Source: Cladophialophora immunda (lineage: Eukaryota > Ascomycota > Eurotiomycetes > Chaetothyriales > Herpotrichiellaceae). Taken from it: a stretch of 64,000 nt of DNA. The position numbers and the translations under genes are program-made. The notes beneath the pieces are model-generated. The model saw only the letters and a program-made list of their open reading frames with translations. It did no database searches and had not been told where the DNA came from. The DNA lies in assembly GCF_000835495.1 (NCBI RefSeq), contig NW_015622542.1, forward strand, positions 6,408,485-6,472,484. Reading direction: 5' to 3'. Positions 39,189 to 50,387 of the stretch are shown one piece after another (positions within the stretch are counted from its first letter, which is position 1; each line of letters starts with the position of its first letter).

Positions 39189-40912
39189 ATGTCTGTCTAT
39201 CAGGGCGCCAGCCTTCCGGATGAAATTCTGTCCTTGATATGTGAGGAGCTGGGAAGCGAGAGGGAATTTGGCTCGCTCTACACATGCGCTCTGAGTTCCA
39301 AGTCTTTCGCAGACCCCGCGCTTCGGACTATGTATCAGTAAGTTCGACAATTCCTTTCGCCCTCCTACCATGATCTTGGCGATTGACGTGCCGCAGACTA
39401 CACCAGCACTCTCCAGCGTTCGAGCAGAGAGATGACCTAGAAGTCCGGCAACGGCCGACCGACTTCGCGACCAAGGCCGCTGAACAGGCGCAGTTCTACC
39501 GGAAATGGACGGTATTATGGCGCTCGATCATTCTCTCGAGCGTCGACGATCACGCTACTTACAAGCCCTACTGTCGCTACATCAAAACCTTGGATTTCCG
39601 GAACTTGTCGTTGATGTTGGAAGACCTTAAGTTCACAGGCCCTGTCCGGAAGCAGTTCTTTGCCGGGAAACTCCAGGCGTTCCATTTCCCCAAGGTTGAA
39701 TACAAGAGGCAGGTGGTGGACGTCGTTGCCACAGTTAATGCCATTGGAGATGCGGTGACCACCAAGACGACGCTGCTGGAGGAGATTGACGGCCACATGG
39801 GCCCGGGATTCTTGTCAAGGTGGATATCTCGATCGCCAAAGCTGCAGACCATGGTGCTTTGGAAAGGCGACGCCCTGGTCAACGGCGCTGGGGCTGCACT
39901 TGCTGAGCATTGCGATAATTTCCACAGCTTGACTTTACATGAGTGGGAGTCTCCAGATGCGGATGAGGCATTTGCCACTTTCCTGAACGAGCTCAAACCC
40001 GATACGCTGAGGTACTTTGAAATGATCAGCAACAATGATCTTGGCCAGCGATCCTTTCAAGCGCTCGGCCGGCACAAGACACTACAACAACTGGATCTGG
40101 GGAGTCTGAATCAAGATGCGGTGCGAAACCTGAACGCCCTCAAGGACTGCACTGAGATCCAGACACTGAAACTCGACGACAGATATGGAAATATCCAGCT
40201 GGAGCTTCGAAACAACGATGTATTCCTGGAAGTCGTCGAATGGCTAAGCTCTTGCAAAACCCTCTGCGATCTCAGCCTGAAGCAATTCTTTGATGGGCCC
40301 GCTCTACTCTCCAGAGTATTATGTTCCCCCAGTGTGAGGTTGACAAGGTTATCCCTCGAAGGCTATACCGTACGCCACACCAATTCTCAGTTGTTCCACA
40401 CTGCGTTGGCTGAGCAGAGAACCCTCGAGTCGGTGTGGCTCAAAGGAAATGGTGAAGATACGATGCCGGATGACCTACAATTCATGGTTGAAGGGTTGTG
40501 TAACTTGACAAATCTGAGGGAACTTGTCTTGAAGGATGTCTCGGATGAGTTCTCGGAAGAGCACATCATTTCTCTCGCTGTCAGCCTACCACTTCTTGAA
40601 GACTTTTGGACAAGTGGAGGCGAAGTATCGGCCGACATCCTCCAACCCCTTGCGAACCTCAAATACCTGAAGAACCTTACGTTGTACGCCATGACTCGGT
40701 TCACCTCGGGGGCCATCATGGAGTTCTTGATGAGTCTTGATCCTGAGAAGCAGAAGGGGTTCAACCTGTCGCTGATGGCCGTTGATCCTGATTATGATTT
40801 GACCGAGGATTCGCAGGAGATGATTCGCGAGTATATGCGAGCAAACCTCGATGGCAAATTTGACTTTGTCCTATGGCGTGAGGCTGACCCAAGCGATAGC
40901 GAGGACGATTGA
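39189..40912 (+). CDS. F-box/leucine-rich-repeat-like protein
   Basis: Two exons, 39189-39337 and 39397-40912 (59-bp intron, phase 2), about 554 aa. Residues 8-50 (L-P-D-E-I-L-S-L-I-C-E-E-L and following) resemble a fungal F-box, the part that binds Skp1 in SCF ubiquitin ligases. From about residue 180 to 490 there are irregular leucine-rich repeats (for example L-Q-Q-L-D-L-G-S-L and L-R-E-L-V-L-K-D-V), a common substrate-recognition fold. The tail is acidic (S-D-S-E-D-D). Target unknown. Such genes are numerous and fast-evolving in Pezizomycotina, so no orthologue is proposed. Confidence 0.75.
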
Positions 40913-41179
40913 TCGAACTTGGGTGCTATGAGTCAGCCGCTCTGCGTAGACACCAATGCACTTCCGGGAAAGCACGACTCTCAACATCTTGGTTGACAAA
41001 TATCGTGCGACTTGTGTGCTTAAACCTATGGGGTCGTTGGTACGACATAGGCCAATGAAAGCTGCCCTGGAGCTCTAGCCTCAAGACTTTGTTGGCTGAG
41101 CATGACACTGAGGTGCATGATAGGCCTGGTCACATCAAAAAGCGCTTCAGCTGGACTGTGGCGATGATGGCTCTCCGCT
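40913..41179. other. Convergent spacer, F-box gene / kynureninase
   Basis: 267 bp between two 3' ends; nothing recognised. Confidence 0.4.
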
Positions 41180-42750
41180 TCAGAGACTTGCCAATCCTTC
41201 TGACGCTGGGCTTGGTCTTGCAGTGGACAACTTTTCCTGGCCCAGAGCGTCGTCCAGTACCTGACAGAAGTGGAAGACATCGGCAAAGGAGTTGTACAAG
41301 GGTGCGGGAGCAACTCGAATGACATCAGGTTTCCTCTCGTCCACAATGACGCCTTCATGTTCGAGATGATTCAGGACTCCGTCAAGTAAGCCAGGTGCAA
41401 GTCGGATGCTTAGCTGTGCGCCTCTTTCTTCCGGGTTTCTGGCAGTGATGATGTTGAATTTCCCCGGTCTCTTCAACGCCATGGCATCCAAGAGTTGCTC
41501 TAGGTAGTTGGTTAAGCGCAGAGATTTCTCCCTCAGCTCCTTCATTGACGTTTCGTTGAATATCTGTAACGAGGCAACCACGGCCGCAAGATCGAGCGCG
41601 CTTGGATTGGACAACTGGTAACCTGCGGCACCAGGTCTGGGGACGAATCCTTCACAGACCAAATCAGCCGAGGAATATGAATCAAGGCTGTTGAAACTTA
41701 CTATTCGTCATTTGGAACCTGCTCGATTTATCATCTCCCCACCAGCCAGTCAATCGCGGCCAGAACTTGTGGGTTGGACTTTCCATATCAACTTTGCCAA
41801 ACTTCTCATTGATAAAGATGCCGGCCATTGCGCCCGGCCCAGAGTTGAGATACTTGTAGGTGCACCAAGCGGCAAAGTCAACGTTCCAATCGTGCAGCTT
41901 GAGGTCAATATTACCAGCGGCATGAGCGAGGTCCCAGCCAATCATGATGCCGTGCGAGTGAGCATGGGCTGTGATACGAGGGATGTCGAAGTATTGACCA
42001 GTATAGAATTGGATACCTGGTAGGAGAATCAAGGCAAGCTCCGAGGCGTGGCGGTCGATTGTTTGAAGGATTTGGTCAGTGGGTAAGGTGGGAAACTTAG
42101 GATCGATCGGTTCCAACAAGATCATTGCTTCTGCCGGGTCCAGACCGTGATGGATAATTTGCGATTCAACCGCATACTGACACTGTGGTCAACCGCACTT
42201 GTCTGAACTCCCAGGACACGGTCCTACTCACATGATCGCTGGGAAAAGCTTTGCCCTCGAGCAGAATCTTCCACCTCCCTTGGCTCTTTTGGCTGGGGCG
42301 GTAGAAACTCGACATGAGGAGATGCAGATTCGCCGTCAAGGAACCCATGACGGCCACTTCCGACTCAACAGCACCCACGATTGGAGCCATAAGTTTCGCG
42401 GCATGGTCATCGATGTGCAAAAACGGTTGGAGGGGACAGTCTGAATGCTCGACGAAATGTCCCAATACTCCTTTCGTGCGCCATTGTGTAAGGAAGGAGT
42501 TGACCAGATTTGCAGTCCTGACGGGCTGAAGACCAAGAGAGTTGCCGCACAAGTATGTGCAAGGCTGAGAGGGCGCTTCTTCGGGAGACTTGGCCAGCGT
42601 TGGCCTTTTCAGATCTGCCAGAGTCGGGATGTGAAATTCCGCGCGAAAATGAGACAGCGGATCTGCGGCATCGAGCGAGAGGGCGTAGTCTCGCGAAAAT
42701 AGATCGATGGAGTGCTCAGTAGATGGCAGGGCCCTAGTTGCTGCGGACAT
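41180..42750 (-). CDS. BNA5: Kynureninase
   Basis: Three exons on the minus strand: 42750-42232, 42176-41702 and 41649-41180, about 487 aa. PLP fold-type-I enzyme with [12 protein letters not shown] near residue 67, the cofactor region G-S-L-T-A-N-L-H near 136, [11 protein letters not shown] near 253 and the Schiff-base lysine in [12 protein letters not shown] near 277. The C-terminal block [16 protein letters not shown] is also conserved. It cleaves kynurenine and 3-hydroxykynurenine to anthranilate or 3-hydroxyanthranilate plus alanine in tryptophan breakdown and NAD synthesis. Intron 2 uses an AAG acceptor. The gene is divergent from ISA2. Although the cluster holds formamidase-like hydrolases, this gene lies 6 kb outside it and is a housekeeping gene. 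Confidence 0.94.
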
Positions 42751-43294
42751 GGTGGTCGGGAAAATGCACACTCTTCCGCAGTCCACAGAAGTGTTCGGCT
42801 CTAGAAATGATAGATGATTGCCCTGGGTGTAGGATTGTGTTCTTTTCTTCCCAAAAAAAGCCACAAGACCCTCACCGCTTGCAGGAGGTGTATCTACCTT
42901 AGTGTGTTAGAGCTGGCCGGTGGCGTCGACATCAGCGGATGGGCCACGATACCTGCGTACCTTTGGGAAGTGGTGACTCCTTTCCTTGCCTGGAGGTTGC
43001 GGACTCTAGGTCTATCGGATCAGCAGCCACTTGATCGTTCGGTGTCTGAGAACCCTGATGTGTTGTTAGGTGAAGGTTCTTTCTGCTGCGTCTTTTCTTT
43101 TTGTGGTCGTAGACTGCGCTGCCACGGCGTCGTTGAACCAGTCACAGTGGAACCAACGCAATTGTCAGCAACGGCCGCCGCCGAGGTTGTTCCGCCCGCC
43201 GCATCTCCATCGTCGTCATTTTTCGCCGACAGAGACCACGGGCTGCCCTGCACTCTACACGCCTGCAACGCACACAGAGATCGTCTCAGCACAA
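42751..43294. promoter_or_regulatory. Divergent promoter, kynureninase / ISA2
   Basis: 544 bp. The ISA2 frame stays open upstream to 43070, with a possible but less likely earlier start. Confidence 0.45.
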
Positions 43295-43978
43295 ATGACA
43301 ATGTCGCAAACCCCAATGAGACTCGCATTCCGAGCCGCACGTCCTCTACGGAGGCCACAGGACCCGACGACCTACCTGCGAGCATGTCGAGGCATCTCCA
43401 ATGCCTCGCCGCACCCGATGACAAACCCCAGACGACAAGCTCCCTCCCGTCCCATGCTATCGCTAGAAAGGCAGAGCCTGACGGACAGAAGACCCCTCTC
43501 CTCTACGCCCGTTAGTCAGGCGACGGTGGTCGTGCGGAACCCGCGCGTCGACGACGACGGGCACGAGATGACCATCACCATCTCCGAGCGAGCTGCCAAA
43601 CGCCTGAAGCAGATCACAAGCGCGCCGGCGCAGAAGAACACCCTCGTCTCTTCCACATCCTCACAGTCGTCGCCGCAAGACTCCCACCTCCGCGTCACGG
43701 TTACCTCGGGCGGCTGTCACGGCTTCCAGTACCTGATGTCCCTGGAGGACTCGTCCAAGATCGACACGGAAGAAGACACCATATTCGCAAACGACGACAA
43801 GACGGCGCCCGCAGGGCCCGGCAAAGCCGAGGTGGTCATGGACTCTGCGAGCCTGGAGTTGTTGAAGGGCAGCACCATTGATTTCACCCAGGAATTGATC
43901 GGGAGCCAGTTCAAGGTGGTGGGGAATCCGCGGGCGACGAGTAGTTGTGGATGTGGCACGAGTTTTGATATTGAATGA
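43295..43978 (+). CDS. ISA2: ISA2-like mitochondrial iron-sulfur assembly protein
   Basis: Single exon of 227 aa from M-T-M-S-Q-T-P-M-R-L-A-F-R-A-A-R. The Arg-rich, acid-poor first 70 residues look like a mitochondrial presequence; an in-frame ATG at 43070 would bury it. The A-type (HesB/IscA) domain spans about 90-227 with the three conserved cysteines: S-G-G-C-H-G-F-Q-Y and S-S-C-G-C-G-T-S-F. The C-H-G-F-Q-Y form and the inserted acidic linker fit Isa2 rather than Isa1. It helps make [4Fe-4S] clusters for mitochondrial enzymes such as aconitase and lipoate synthase. Confidence 0.9.
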   Translation: MTMSQTPMRLAFRAARPLRRPQDPTTYLRACRGISNASPHPMTNPRRQAPSRPMLSLERQSLTDRRPLSSTPVSQATVVVRNPRVDDDGHEMTITISERAAKRLKQITSAPAQKNTLVSSTSSQSSPQDSHLRVTVTSGGCHGFQYLMSLEDSSKIDTEEDTIFANDDKTAPAGPGKAEVVMDSASLELLKGSTIDFTQELIGSQFKVVGNPRATSSCGCGTSFDIE

Positions 43979-44581
43979 GGAAGACAAGACAGAACAACAG
44001 GGGAGATGGGGAGGATTGTGACTTGGCTGGATGGATGGCGCTGTGAGAAATTTGTGCGTCGGTTCTGGTCACTGGGGCAAGATTCACTGCTCAACAGAGA
44101 CATTGGACACGTATGCCCTCTCGCAGCAGCGACGGCGGGTGCCTTCTAAGAGAGGATCTAGGCAGCTTGAGATATTATTCACATGAAGCGTTCAGCCAGC
44201 CTATACTATGAAAATTCTTTCCCCCTAAGCTTACAAGACCTTTGATGAGGAGGATAGTTACTGGGTTAGATATCTTGTATTGAAGGATTTGGAATGACAT
44301 ATGATGCCCGCGCATTTGCTCGGGTTGGGGAGAGGAGAGATGTCTAGAAGTGACAAGCCCAAAGAATGTCGGTCACAGTCAAGCTCGTTGGAAACCTGCG
44401 AAGCTCATTGGGTTCTTCCAGGCTCGCCCAGTTCTGTCCAGCTCGATGAGATCTGTCCACCACGTTGAGAAGCGCCATGTTCGTTGTAAAATCTGCCATA
44501 CTCAAAACTCCTCGAAACCTGGGACTTCCCAGTCTGACTCGCAAAGTGCTGACCAGAGGTCCCACGAGTGAAGATTCAACA
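43979..44581. other. Convergent intergenic region, ISA2 / coiled-coil hypothetical
   Basis: About 600 bp between two 3' ends, moderately AT-rich near 44200-44280. No supported gene. Confidence 0.45.
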
Positions 44582-45548
44582 TCATTTCCTTCTATCACAA
44601 GGGACCCTAGCATCCTGACCGTCGATAGAATCGAGTATTTCTATGGGTATGGACCCCGGCGTCTTAGGTTGTGATGCCGGTGTCGGCTTGATTGGGTGAT
44701 TGTTGGCCTTTCGACTTGCAGCGTTCGCCTCTGAATGGCTTTCATCAATGCCACTGATTTTCTTCCACTTCTGAGCCAGAGCAGTAACAGTCTTGAGGTC
44801 ATCTATTGCCTTGTCTGCCTGCTCACGCTCGCGAGCGATTGCCTCGTCCTCCACAACGACTACCTTGGAGTCATTCAACGTGAGGCGCGGGGCTTGCCAG
44901 GCCTTTGATGACTGAAAGGATTTCGAGATCTCCGCAATCTCTTTTGTGACGCGTTCCAAATCCTTCTTGAGCTTCTCAATCGTTTTGTATCGCTCGTCTC
45001 TCAGATTGCGGTATTGTAGCAGACTTCGTGCACCATCGATGATCGTGCTGATAACCGTATCACTGTGCCCTAGAATTGTAAGCGAAGACTTGATCCGATC
45101 GACCTGTATCGGCATTGGGAGTGTGAGCGGTTTGCTTTCATCGGCAGTGCTATCAGCAGTGGTAATTGCTGCTTCCATCGTGTTGTATGCGAGGAGAAAG
45201 GCTGCTTTCATGACATCGGAGTTGAGCTGGGACTATAAAAACAGTCAGCGACCGTACGACGATAGAATAGGGAGAACTTGCGATGGTTCGAGCTTCAGTC
45301 GCCGTTTGTCCGCCTTTCGTCTTGCTCACTTTAGACGGCCGGGATTCTGTTGCGTTCACCACATCGAGGAGACCACTCTTGAGCACGTCCGCATCTTTTG
45401 GGTCAAGCCAGAATTGCGAGAGCTGCGCAAAGTTGGAAAATGTCCCGAGAACAGAGCCAGGAGTGCCGCCACTTGCTCTAGTCATCGCCTTTCCTGCCTG
45501 CTGGCGTGCTTTGCAGCGCCGTTTCACTTGCTCGGCGTTGGGGACCAT
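44582..45548 (-). CDS. Hypothetical coiled-coil protein
   Basis: Two exons on the minus strand, 45548-45330 and 45232-44582 (97-bp intron, GTGAGC...ATAG with a GCTGAC branch motif), about 289 aa. The start M-V-P-N-A-E-Q-V-K-R-R-C-K-A-R is basic. Residues 75-150 are helical and include D-E-R-Y-K-T-I-E-K-L-K-K-D-L-E-R-V-T, a likely coiled coil; a second short helix (A-I-A-R-E-R-E-Q-A-D-K-A) follows. The end is Pro/Lys-rich and disordered. I do not recognise the family. It shows sequence features of a fungal-specific structural or scaffold protein, but no function can be proposed. An ATG 42 bases upstream is also in frame. Confidence 0.55.
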
Positions 45549-45769
45549 AGTGAGTGATCTGGCGAAAGCAGACAGACAGGAGAGCTGCAAATGAGGCGGG
45601 GGTATCCAAGGGCGTAGGGCTAGAAACCAACGCTAATAGAAAAGGTCAAGTCAGATGTTGGTCAATTTAATGCCAGCAGAGGAAAAGATCGGTGACCTGG
45701 CGTTTTGGGAAAGTTGGCACCAAAACGGGAGAAGGGATACCACAGAAGTACACACCTGCGTCAAGAGCC

Positions 45770-48169
45770 TTATGAAGTCCTTCCAGCTCGGCTCATCGGA
45801 CCCCAATTCTCCCTCGGATTCATCTGGTACCTTACTAACTTGCCGCGAGACTTCTCCTTCCCCAGCTTCTCGTCGAACGTAATTTCCAGCTTGCTCAGTG
45901 GTAGAGGTGGGGGACTTCTGGATCGTGTGCGATTGCGGTTTGGTGATCTCTCCTTTTGGGCTGTCGCTTCTCCATTACCACCTTTCGGCTCAGATGATTC
46001 GCCACTCTTTGTCTCAAACATCGACTGCTCGTTCTCCAGTCGATATAAAATCCCTTGCAGCACAGTTTTCAGGTCGTCCTTAGTCTCGCACCTCCGAAGC
46101 TGGTCCCTTGTGGTGTCCTTCAATTCAGACACAACAGCTCGCTCCGACCCTCTAGCCCTCGCAAGGATCTGGAATCCTGCTGTGCCCCTCCTCACGGCCC
46201 CAACTTTGATAGGTGCCTTTGTCCGCATGAATTCTCGTATCACTTCCCACAATACGGGCCATGGGGCGTCCGTTTTGATACTGCCGGGCTTGCAATGAGA
46301 TCTGGAGACTTTGTAGCCGAGACCAAGCAGGGCACCTCTCATCGCATCTTCCGAAGGTGTGGCGCAATGGATTATCTTTGCCAAATAAGTAGGCATGACA
46401 AAGAATGGGGCAACGTCTGGCTTGTTGGTCGCAAGTCGCGGTATTAACCTCGAGTCAGGCGTAGCTCTGTTCTTTGACTCTGAGACCGCTGCAGCATCTA
46501 GGCCCGAGTTACTGGGCATGAGATCCTCCTCTAGGGCCAAAGTAAGCATTCCCTCAATCCGATCGACAGTGGCATATGTGTCCTTGTCCAGGGTTCGGGC
46601 CTTCTCGAGCATCTTCTCAACAAAGTGCGGATTATGCAGGGGACCTGACCACATCGGACCACACAGGTGCATCGTTGAACCACAATGCTCACAGTTCCGG
46701 TTTGTGGACGGTGCTTGGGCGAATGAGAATTTGTAGAATGTGTCGCCTGATTTAGACGTCTGTGGCTGATTCCGAAGCAGAGGCTGTGTGACCCAGGCTC
46801 CACAGCCATGACCGCAGTTATAGACGGTCATGGAAGTACCAGCTAACAGTTTCACTTCCTGCTGCTTTCGGTGGACCCGAATGAAGATTCGAGCATAGTA
46901 GTCGATGTAAAGTGACAGAAGGGGCTCGATTGCAAGGCCATACTTTGCGGCAGACATCGCAACTCCATTGAGGATCAGCCTCAAACCGCCTTCGTGCGAA
47001 TGTGGCCCTTTGATAGGAATTCCACCATACAGAGCGAATGTCTTTTCAGGATAGCCTGTCGAAGCAAAAACACCAGCATCCGTGCAGGTAATACAAAGCA
47101 GCCCACCATCCTGGATTGCCTGAAGACTGCAGTCGAAGAAAGGAGCTGCTGTCCCATACGGGTCAATGTCGATCACATCATAGCGATGTACATATCCTTC
47201 CGCAGGTCTCAACTGCTCGTTGCCAACTTTGCTATACATGAAAGACCGAGCGTCACCAAGGTTGGACCGGACTTTCTCTCTGACTTCGTTATGTTTAATG
47301 TTGAGTTCAATGCTCTCGACCGATGCCGGAGAGAGATCATTTGCGACAATGGTGGTTGCAAACGGTATTTCTTTGGCATACCTCAATGCTCGAAGGCCTG
47401 TTGCAGACAGGGCATCCAAAATAGAAAAGGGAAGTTGTTTCCTTGAGACTGCAGGAGGGCTGCCTCCAGATTCGGCAGCCCCTGAATGCCCATTAGTCTT
47501 TGGTTGCTGCCCTTCTCCTCCAGTCGCGTTACCCGCAGGATCAGCACTTATCTCAGCAACAAGCGGTTCTTCGTCATCTTCGTCGTGTCCGTTAGCTTTG
47601 GCCTTCTTTACAGACTCTTCCGGCTTATCATCGCCCACTAGATCTTCCAAGTGATCAGCCTTGCGCTTTCGAGTATTAGGCTGCTCCGATTCCTTGTTGG
47701 CGTCATCATCGACTTGAGTGGCTGGTGGGACATTGAGTTTTTTGGCGGCCTTCTTTCTTTTCGCATGCTGGTTCTTTTGAGTAACTCTTGCCTGCTTCTC
47801 CACCAGAGCACCTTCGCCATAGACTTTGATTGCAAGGACGGTCAAGTCTCGGTTGAACTGTTGGATGGGATTGTAGAAGACGGCCTGGCTACCCTCATCG
47901 TTGTTTTTGGAGTGTTTGGCTGACGAGGGCAATTCCTCTGCATAGGGAGCAAGTACTGAAGCTAGGCCTTCGCGGACGTGCCTGTATTTCTTGCCATCAA
48001 TCATGATGGTCTCTGGAGTAGCCGAAGACGCCATGTTGGAGCGTGATGAGGTTGCGAAGATCCTCCTCTGCAAGATTGTGAAGTGTCCTTGGCCGTGACT
48101 CGCGAGCTTAGGCACAGCGTCGCGGATGAGATCGATCCGGATGAAAGCGAAACAACGTCCAATCCTCAT
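45770..48169 (-). CDS. TRM1: TRM1, tRNA (guanine-26) N2,N2-dimethyltransferase
   Basis: Single exon of 799 aa from the first ATG (48169). A second in-frame ATG at 48034 (M-A-S-S-A-T-P-E-T) would give 754 aa without the Arg-rich N-terminus (R-R-I-F-A-T-S-S-R). The SAM-binding motifs are L-D-A-L-S-A-T-G-L-R-A-L-R-Y, A-N-D-L-S-P-A-S-V and V-I-D-I-D-P-Y-G-T-A-A-P-F. The C-terminal half has the zinc-ribbon cysteines N-C-E-H-C-G-S-T-M-H-L-C-G-P-M-W. A basic/acidic linker (about 130-220) separates the N-terminal N-P-x-Q-x-F-N-R-D-L block from the core, as in fungal Trm1. It methylates G26 of tRNAs in nucleus/cytosol and mitochondria. Confidence 0.94.
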   Translation of the reverse strand: MRIGRCFAFIRIDLIRDAVPKLASHGQGHFTILQRRIFATSSRSNMASSATPETIMIDGKKYRHVREGLASVLAPYAEELPSSAKHSKNNDEGSQAVFYNPIQQFNRDLTVLAIKVYGEGALVEKQARVTQKNQHAKRKKAAKKLNVPPATQVDDDANKESEQPNTRKRKADHLEDLVGDDKPEESVKKAKANGHDEDDEEPLVAEISADPAGNATGGEGQQPKTNGHSGAAESGGSPPAVSRKQLPFSILDALSATGLRALRYAKEIPFATTIVANDLSPASVESIELNIKHNEVREKVRSNLGDARSFMYSKVGNEQLRPAEGYVHRYDVIDIDPYGTAAPFFDCSLQAIQDGGLLCITCTDAGVFASTGYPEKTFALYGGIPIKGPHSHEGGLRLILNGVAMSAAKYGLAIEPLLSLYIDYYARIFIRVHRKQQEVKLLAGTSMTVYNCGHGCGAWVTQPLLRNQPQTSKSGDTFYKFSFAQAPSTNRNCEHCGSTMHLCGPMWSGPLHNPHFVEKMLEKARTLDKDTYATVDRIEGMLTLALEEDLMPSNSGLDAAAVSESKNRATPDSRLIPRLATNKPDVAPFFVMPTYLAKIIHCATPSEDAMRGALLGLGYKVSRSHCKPGSIKTDAPWPVLWEVIREFMRTKAPIKVGAVRRGTAGFQILARARGSERAVVSELKDTTRDQLRRCETKDDLKTVLQGILYRLENEQSMFETKSGESSEPKGGNGEATAQKERSPNRNRTRSRSPPPLPLSKLEITFDEKLGKEKSRGKLVRYQMNPRENWGPMSRAGRTS

Positions 48170-48190
48170 CACCCAGCCCCTTTCCACCAC

Positions 48191-48976
48191 TTAAGCGCAG
48201 TAGATTGTAGAGACTCCAGACGCCAATTTATGGACGTATCATAGTAGTAGCATTCGGAAGGGAGGCACCGGCATGGAGTATGCAAAGCCCGCGTCGAATA
48301 CTTTTTTCTCCGAGAATCTGCCAAGATGAGATACTACAAAGAGTTAGTGGCAGCCTTGTGGGCTATCAAGCTAGTACATTTACGGCGAGCTCACTCAGCC
48401 TTGTTCAGCATCTCTACTCCTTACACGAGTCATCCTTCCTTCACACAGAAAAGCACGAGAGCCTGCTACCTAAGGAGGGGCAATGGACTCACTCTCTGAC
48501 CTCCCCCCAGAGCTAACCAAAGGTAGCCGTGTTGAATGCCAAGAAGGAAAAGCGCCCTCCCCCTTCAGCCTCAGCTTTGTCTGAGAGTTTTGAAACCGCT
48601 TTAGTCTCAGATCCTTTTCGTCAAACACCACTCCTCAAATTCTCAAACCGGATCACCTGTCGAGCCGGCTATCGTGGTCCCAAACCTGTCAAGTACGGGA
48701 GATTGCGATCTCAATCATGGCCGATGTGCACAGTTTCACGGACCTGAGTGGCGCGACCACACGCGGTTCAACCTTCAGGAGACTATACCATCCTGTTTCG
48801 AAAGTTAGGTGTCGGTGAGCATGCCATCCATGGCTCAAATACAAAACCGTCGAGCTCCCTTTGTGCGTTCTCTTCCTGTTCACCGCTTCTCTGAGCCTCA
48901 TTGACGGATACGTTTCTCGTTGCACCTCTGGCATCTCCAACCAAATCCAACATTGTGACTAGTCACCACCAACACC
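48191..48976. other. Divergent intergenic region, TRM1 / GPI-type protein
   Basis: About 790 bp. CT-rich tracts occur before the secreted-protein start. Open frames near 48280-48747 lack family resemblance. Confidence 0.45.
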
Positions 48977-49435
48977 ATGTCAAGAACACGCTTCTCTACC
49001 ATCACCTGCCTCCTCTTGGCCCTCATCACAATGGCAACCGCTGTTCCTTCGCCACTCAGCCTACTCAGCCCCCGCCAACAACAAAGCAATCAGCCCATCT
49101 GCAGCGAGTACTCCACCATCGCAAACCTGTCCATTGTTGGTTCCAATTCTACATACCGAGCCGCATACCTCAAAGCTTCACCTCAGGGCTACGATCCAGC
49201 CAGCGCACCCCTCGACTCCGCAATTCCTAAGCTGCCCAGCTTTCAATTTAACGCCACTATCAATGCCGAGTGTGGGAATTTGACTCAGGTGGCAATCACG
49301 GGCGCTGCGACAAACTTTACGCAAGGCCAAGTATTGCAGTTCAACGTCAATTCCGCCGTGCAGATAAGGGCACGTTCACTGGGGATGGCGGTGATTATGG
49401 CTATAGTTGTTGCTACGGTTGTCGATATATTATAG
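48977..49435 (+). CDS. Small secreted, probably GPI-anchored protein
   Basis: Single exon of 152 aa. Residues 1-22 form a signal peptide (basic R-T-R, then C-L-L-L-A-L-I-T-M-A-T-A, cleavage near A-T-A-V-P). The mature part is Ser/Asn-rich with about six N-x-S/T sites (N-L-S, N-S-T, N-A-T, N-L-T, N-F-T) and two cysteines (I-C-S-E-Y and E-C-G-N). The last 15 residues are hydrophobic (M-A-V-I-M-A-I-V-V-A-T-V-V), preceded by a small-residue zone, which suits a GPI attachment signal. I do not recognise a domain. A role in the cell wall or as an effector-like surface protein is possible but unproven. Confidence 0.7.
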   Translation: MSRTRFSTITCLLLALITMATAVPSPLSLLSPRQQQSNQPICSEYSTIANLSIVGSNSTYRAAYLKASPQGYDPASAPLDSAIPKLPSFQFNATINAECGNLTQVAITGAATNFTQGQVLQFNVNSAVQIRARSLGMAVIMAIVVATVVDIL

Positions 49436-50387
49436 TGGAAGACCATGATGGACTATTTCTTCTGTATCATAACTCCCCAGAGATTTTAAATTAGACGACC
49501 GATCAATATGAGGCGTTTTTGGGAACAGCAAATATGAATTGTCAAGCGCTGTCACTGGGCGAATCGACCGTCGCCATCTTGCTTCCTCAGTGCTCCGTAG
49601 AGCTGCCCATACGTCCTTCGCATCGAAGATTGCTCTAAAGTGAGGGCATCAGGTGCCAGCTTTGGCAGGAAAGTTCCAAACCAAGGCACATTGTTGCCCG
49701 CCTGAGTCGAAGTTGACAAGTGGTGGAACGTGGCATGCACTGCTAAAGCTGCAGCATGAGCTGGTCATCATTATGCAGCCCTGCGAAGAGCCTGCCTCGT
49801 GGGCTACTCGGCTTTCATAGCAAAAGAAAGACTTGACAACGTGGCCGCCCGGTACATCAGCAAAACAAGGAGACAATTTGGTGTGCACATTGGCGGTGTC
49901 TCTCTGAAAAGTCGACGTCGAAGGAAGATGCCATTGGCATAGATTGAGGCTTTTGCATGAGATCGACCATTTGCAAATGGTCGGTATGCGAGCGAGAGCA
50001 GGGAGCGAGTGAGGCCTCTGATACCGTTCCAGGTGCTAGGCAGGGACTGGAAGCTTTCTTCGCGCATGTCGAGTTTTCAAGGCGCAGTTCAATATCGCAC
50101 CAGCCAGCCACACAGGTCCGCCTTTTGAGACCATGGGTTCTCCTGCCATCCATCTGCAGACCTGGTGTGGATACCACACCGGTAGGCCCAGGGCGAAACC
50201 TGCAGTTGTTTTATTGGTCGTCCCAGACTTGCGGCCATCATCTTAAAAGCCTGCCATGCAGGTACAAGACTGCGCAAGGTCAGAACAGATTGCGAGCATT
50301 GCTTTTCAGAAACGCCGATGCGGGATCGGACAGATGCATAGTTTGTGGATCGTAGATGCCGGTGATCGTTCGAGGAAAATGGTGGCT
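49436..50387. other. Convergent intergenic region
   Basis: About 950 bp between the 3' ends of the secreted-protein and zinc-finger genes. Several overlapping open frames occur but none has recognisable features. Confidence 0.4.

Noticed and set aside
41180..42750. Kynureninase as part of the catabolic cluster with the formamidase-like cyclases
   Set aside because: It lies 6 kb outside, among housekeeping genes, and the two hydrolases resemble the broader cyclase family rather than true kynurenine formamidase.
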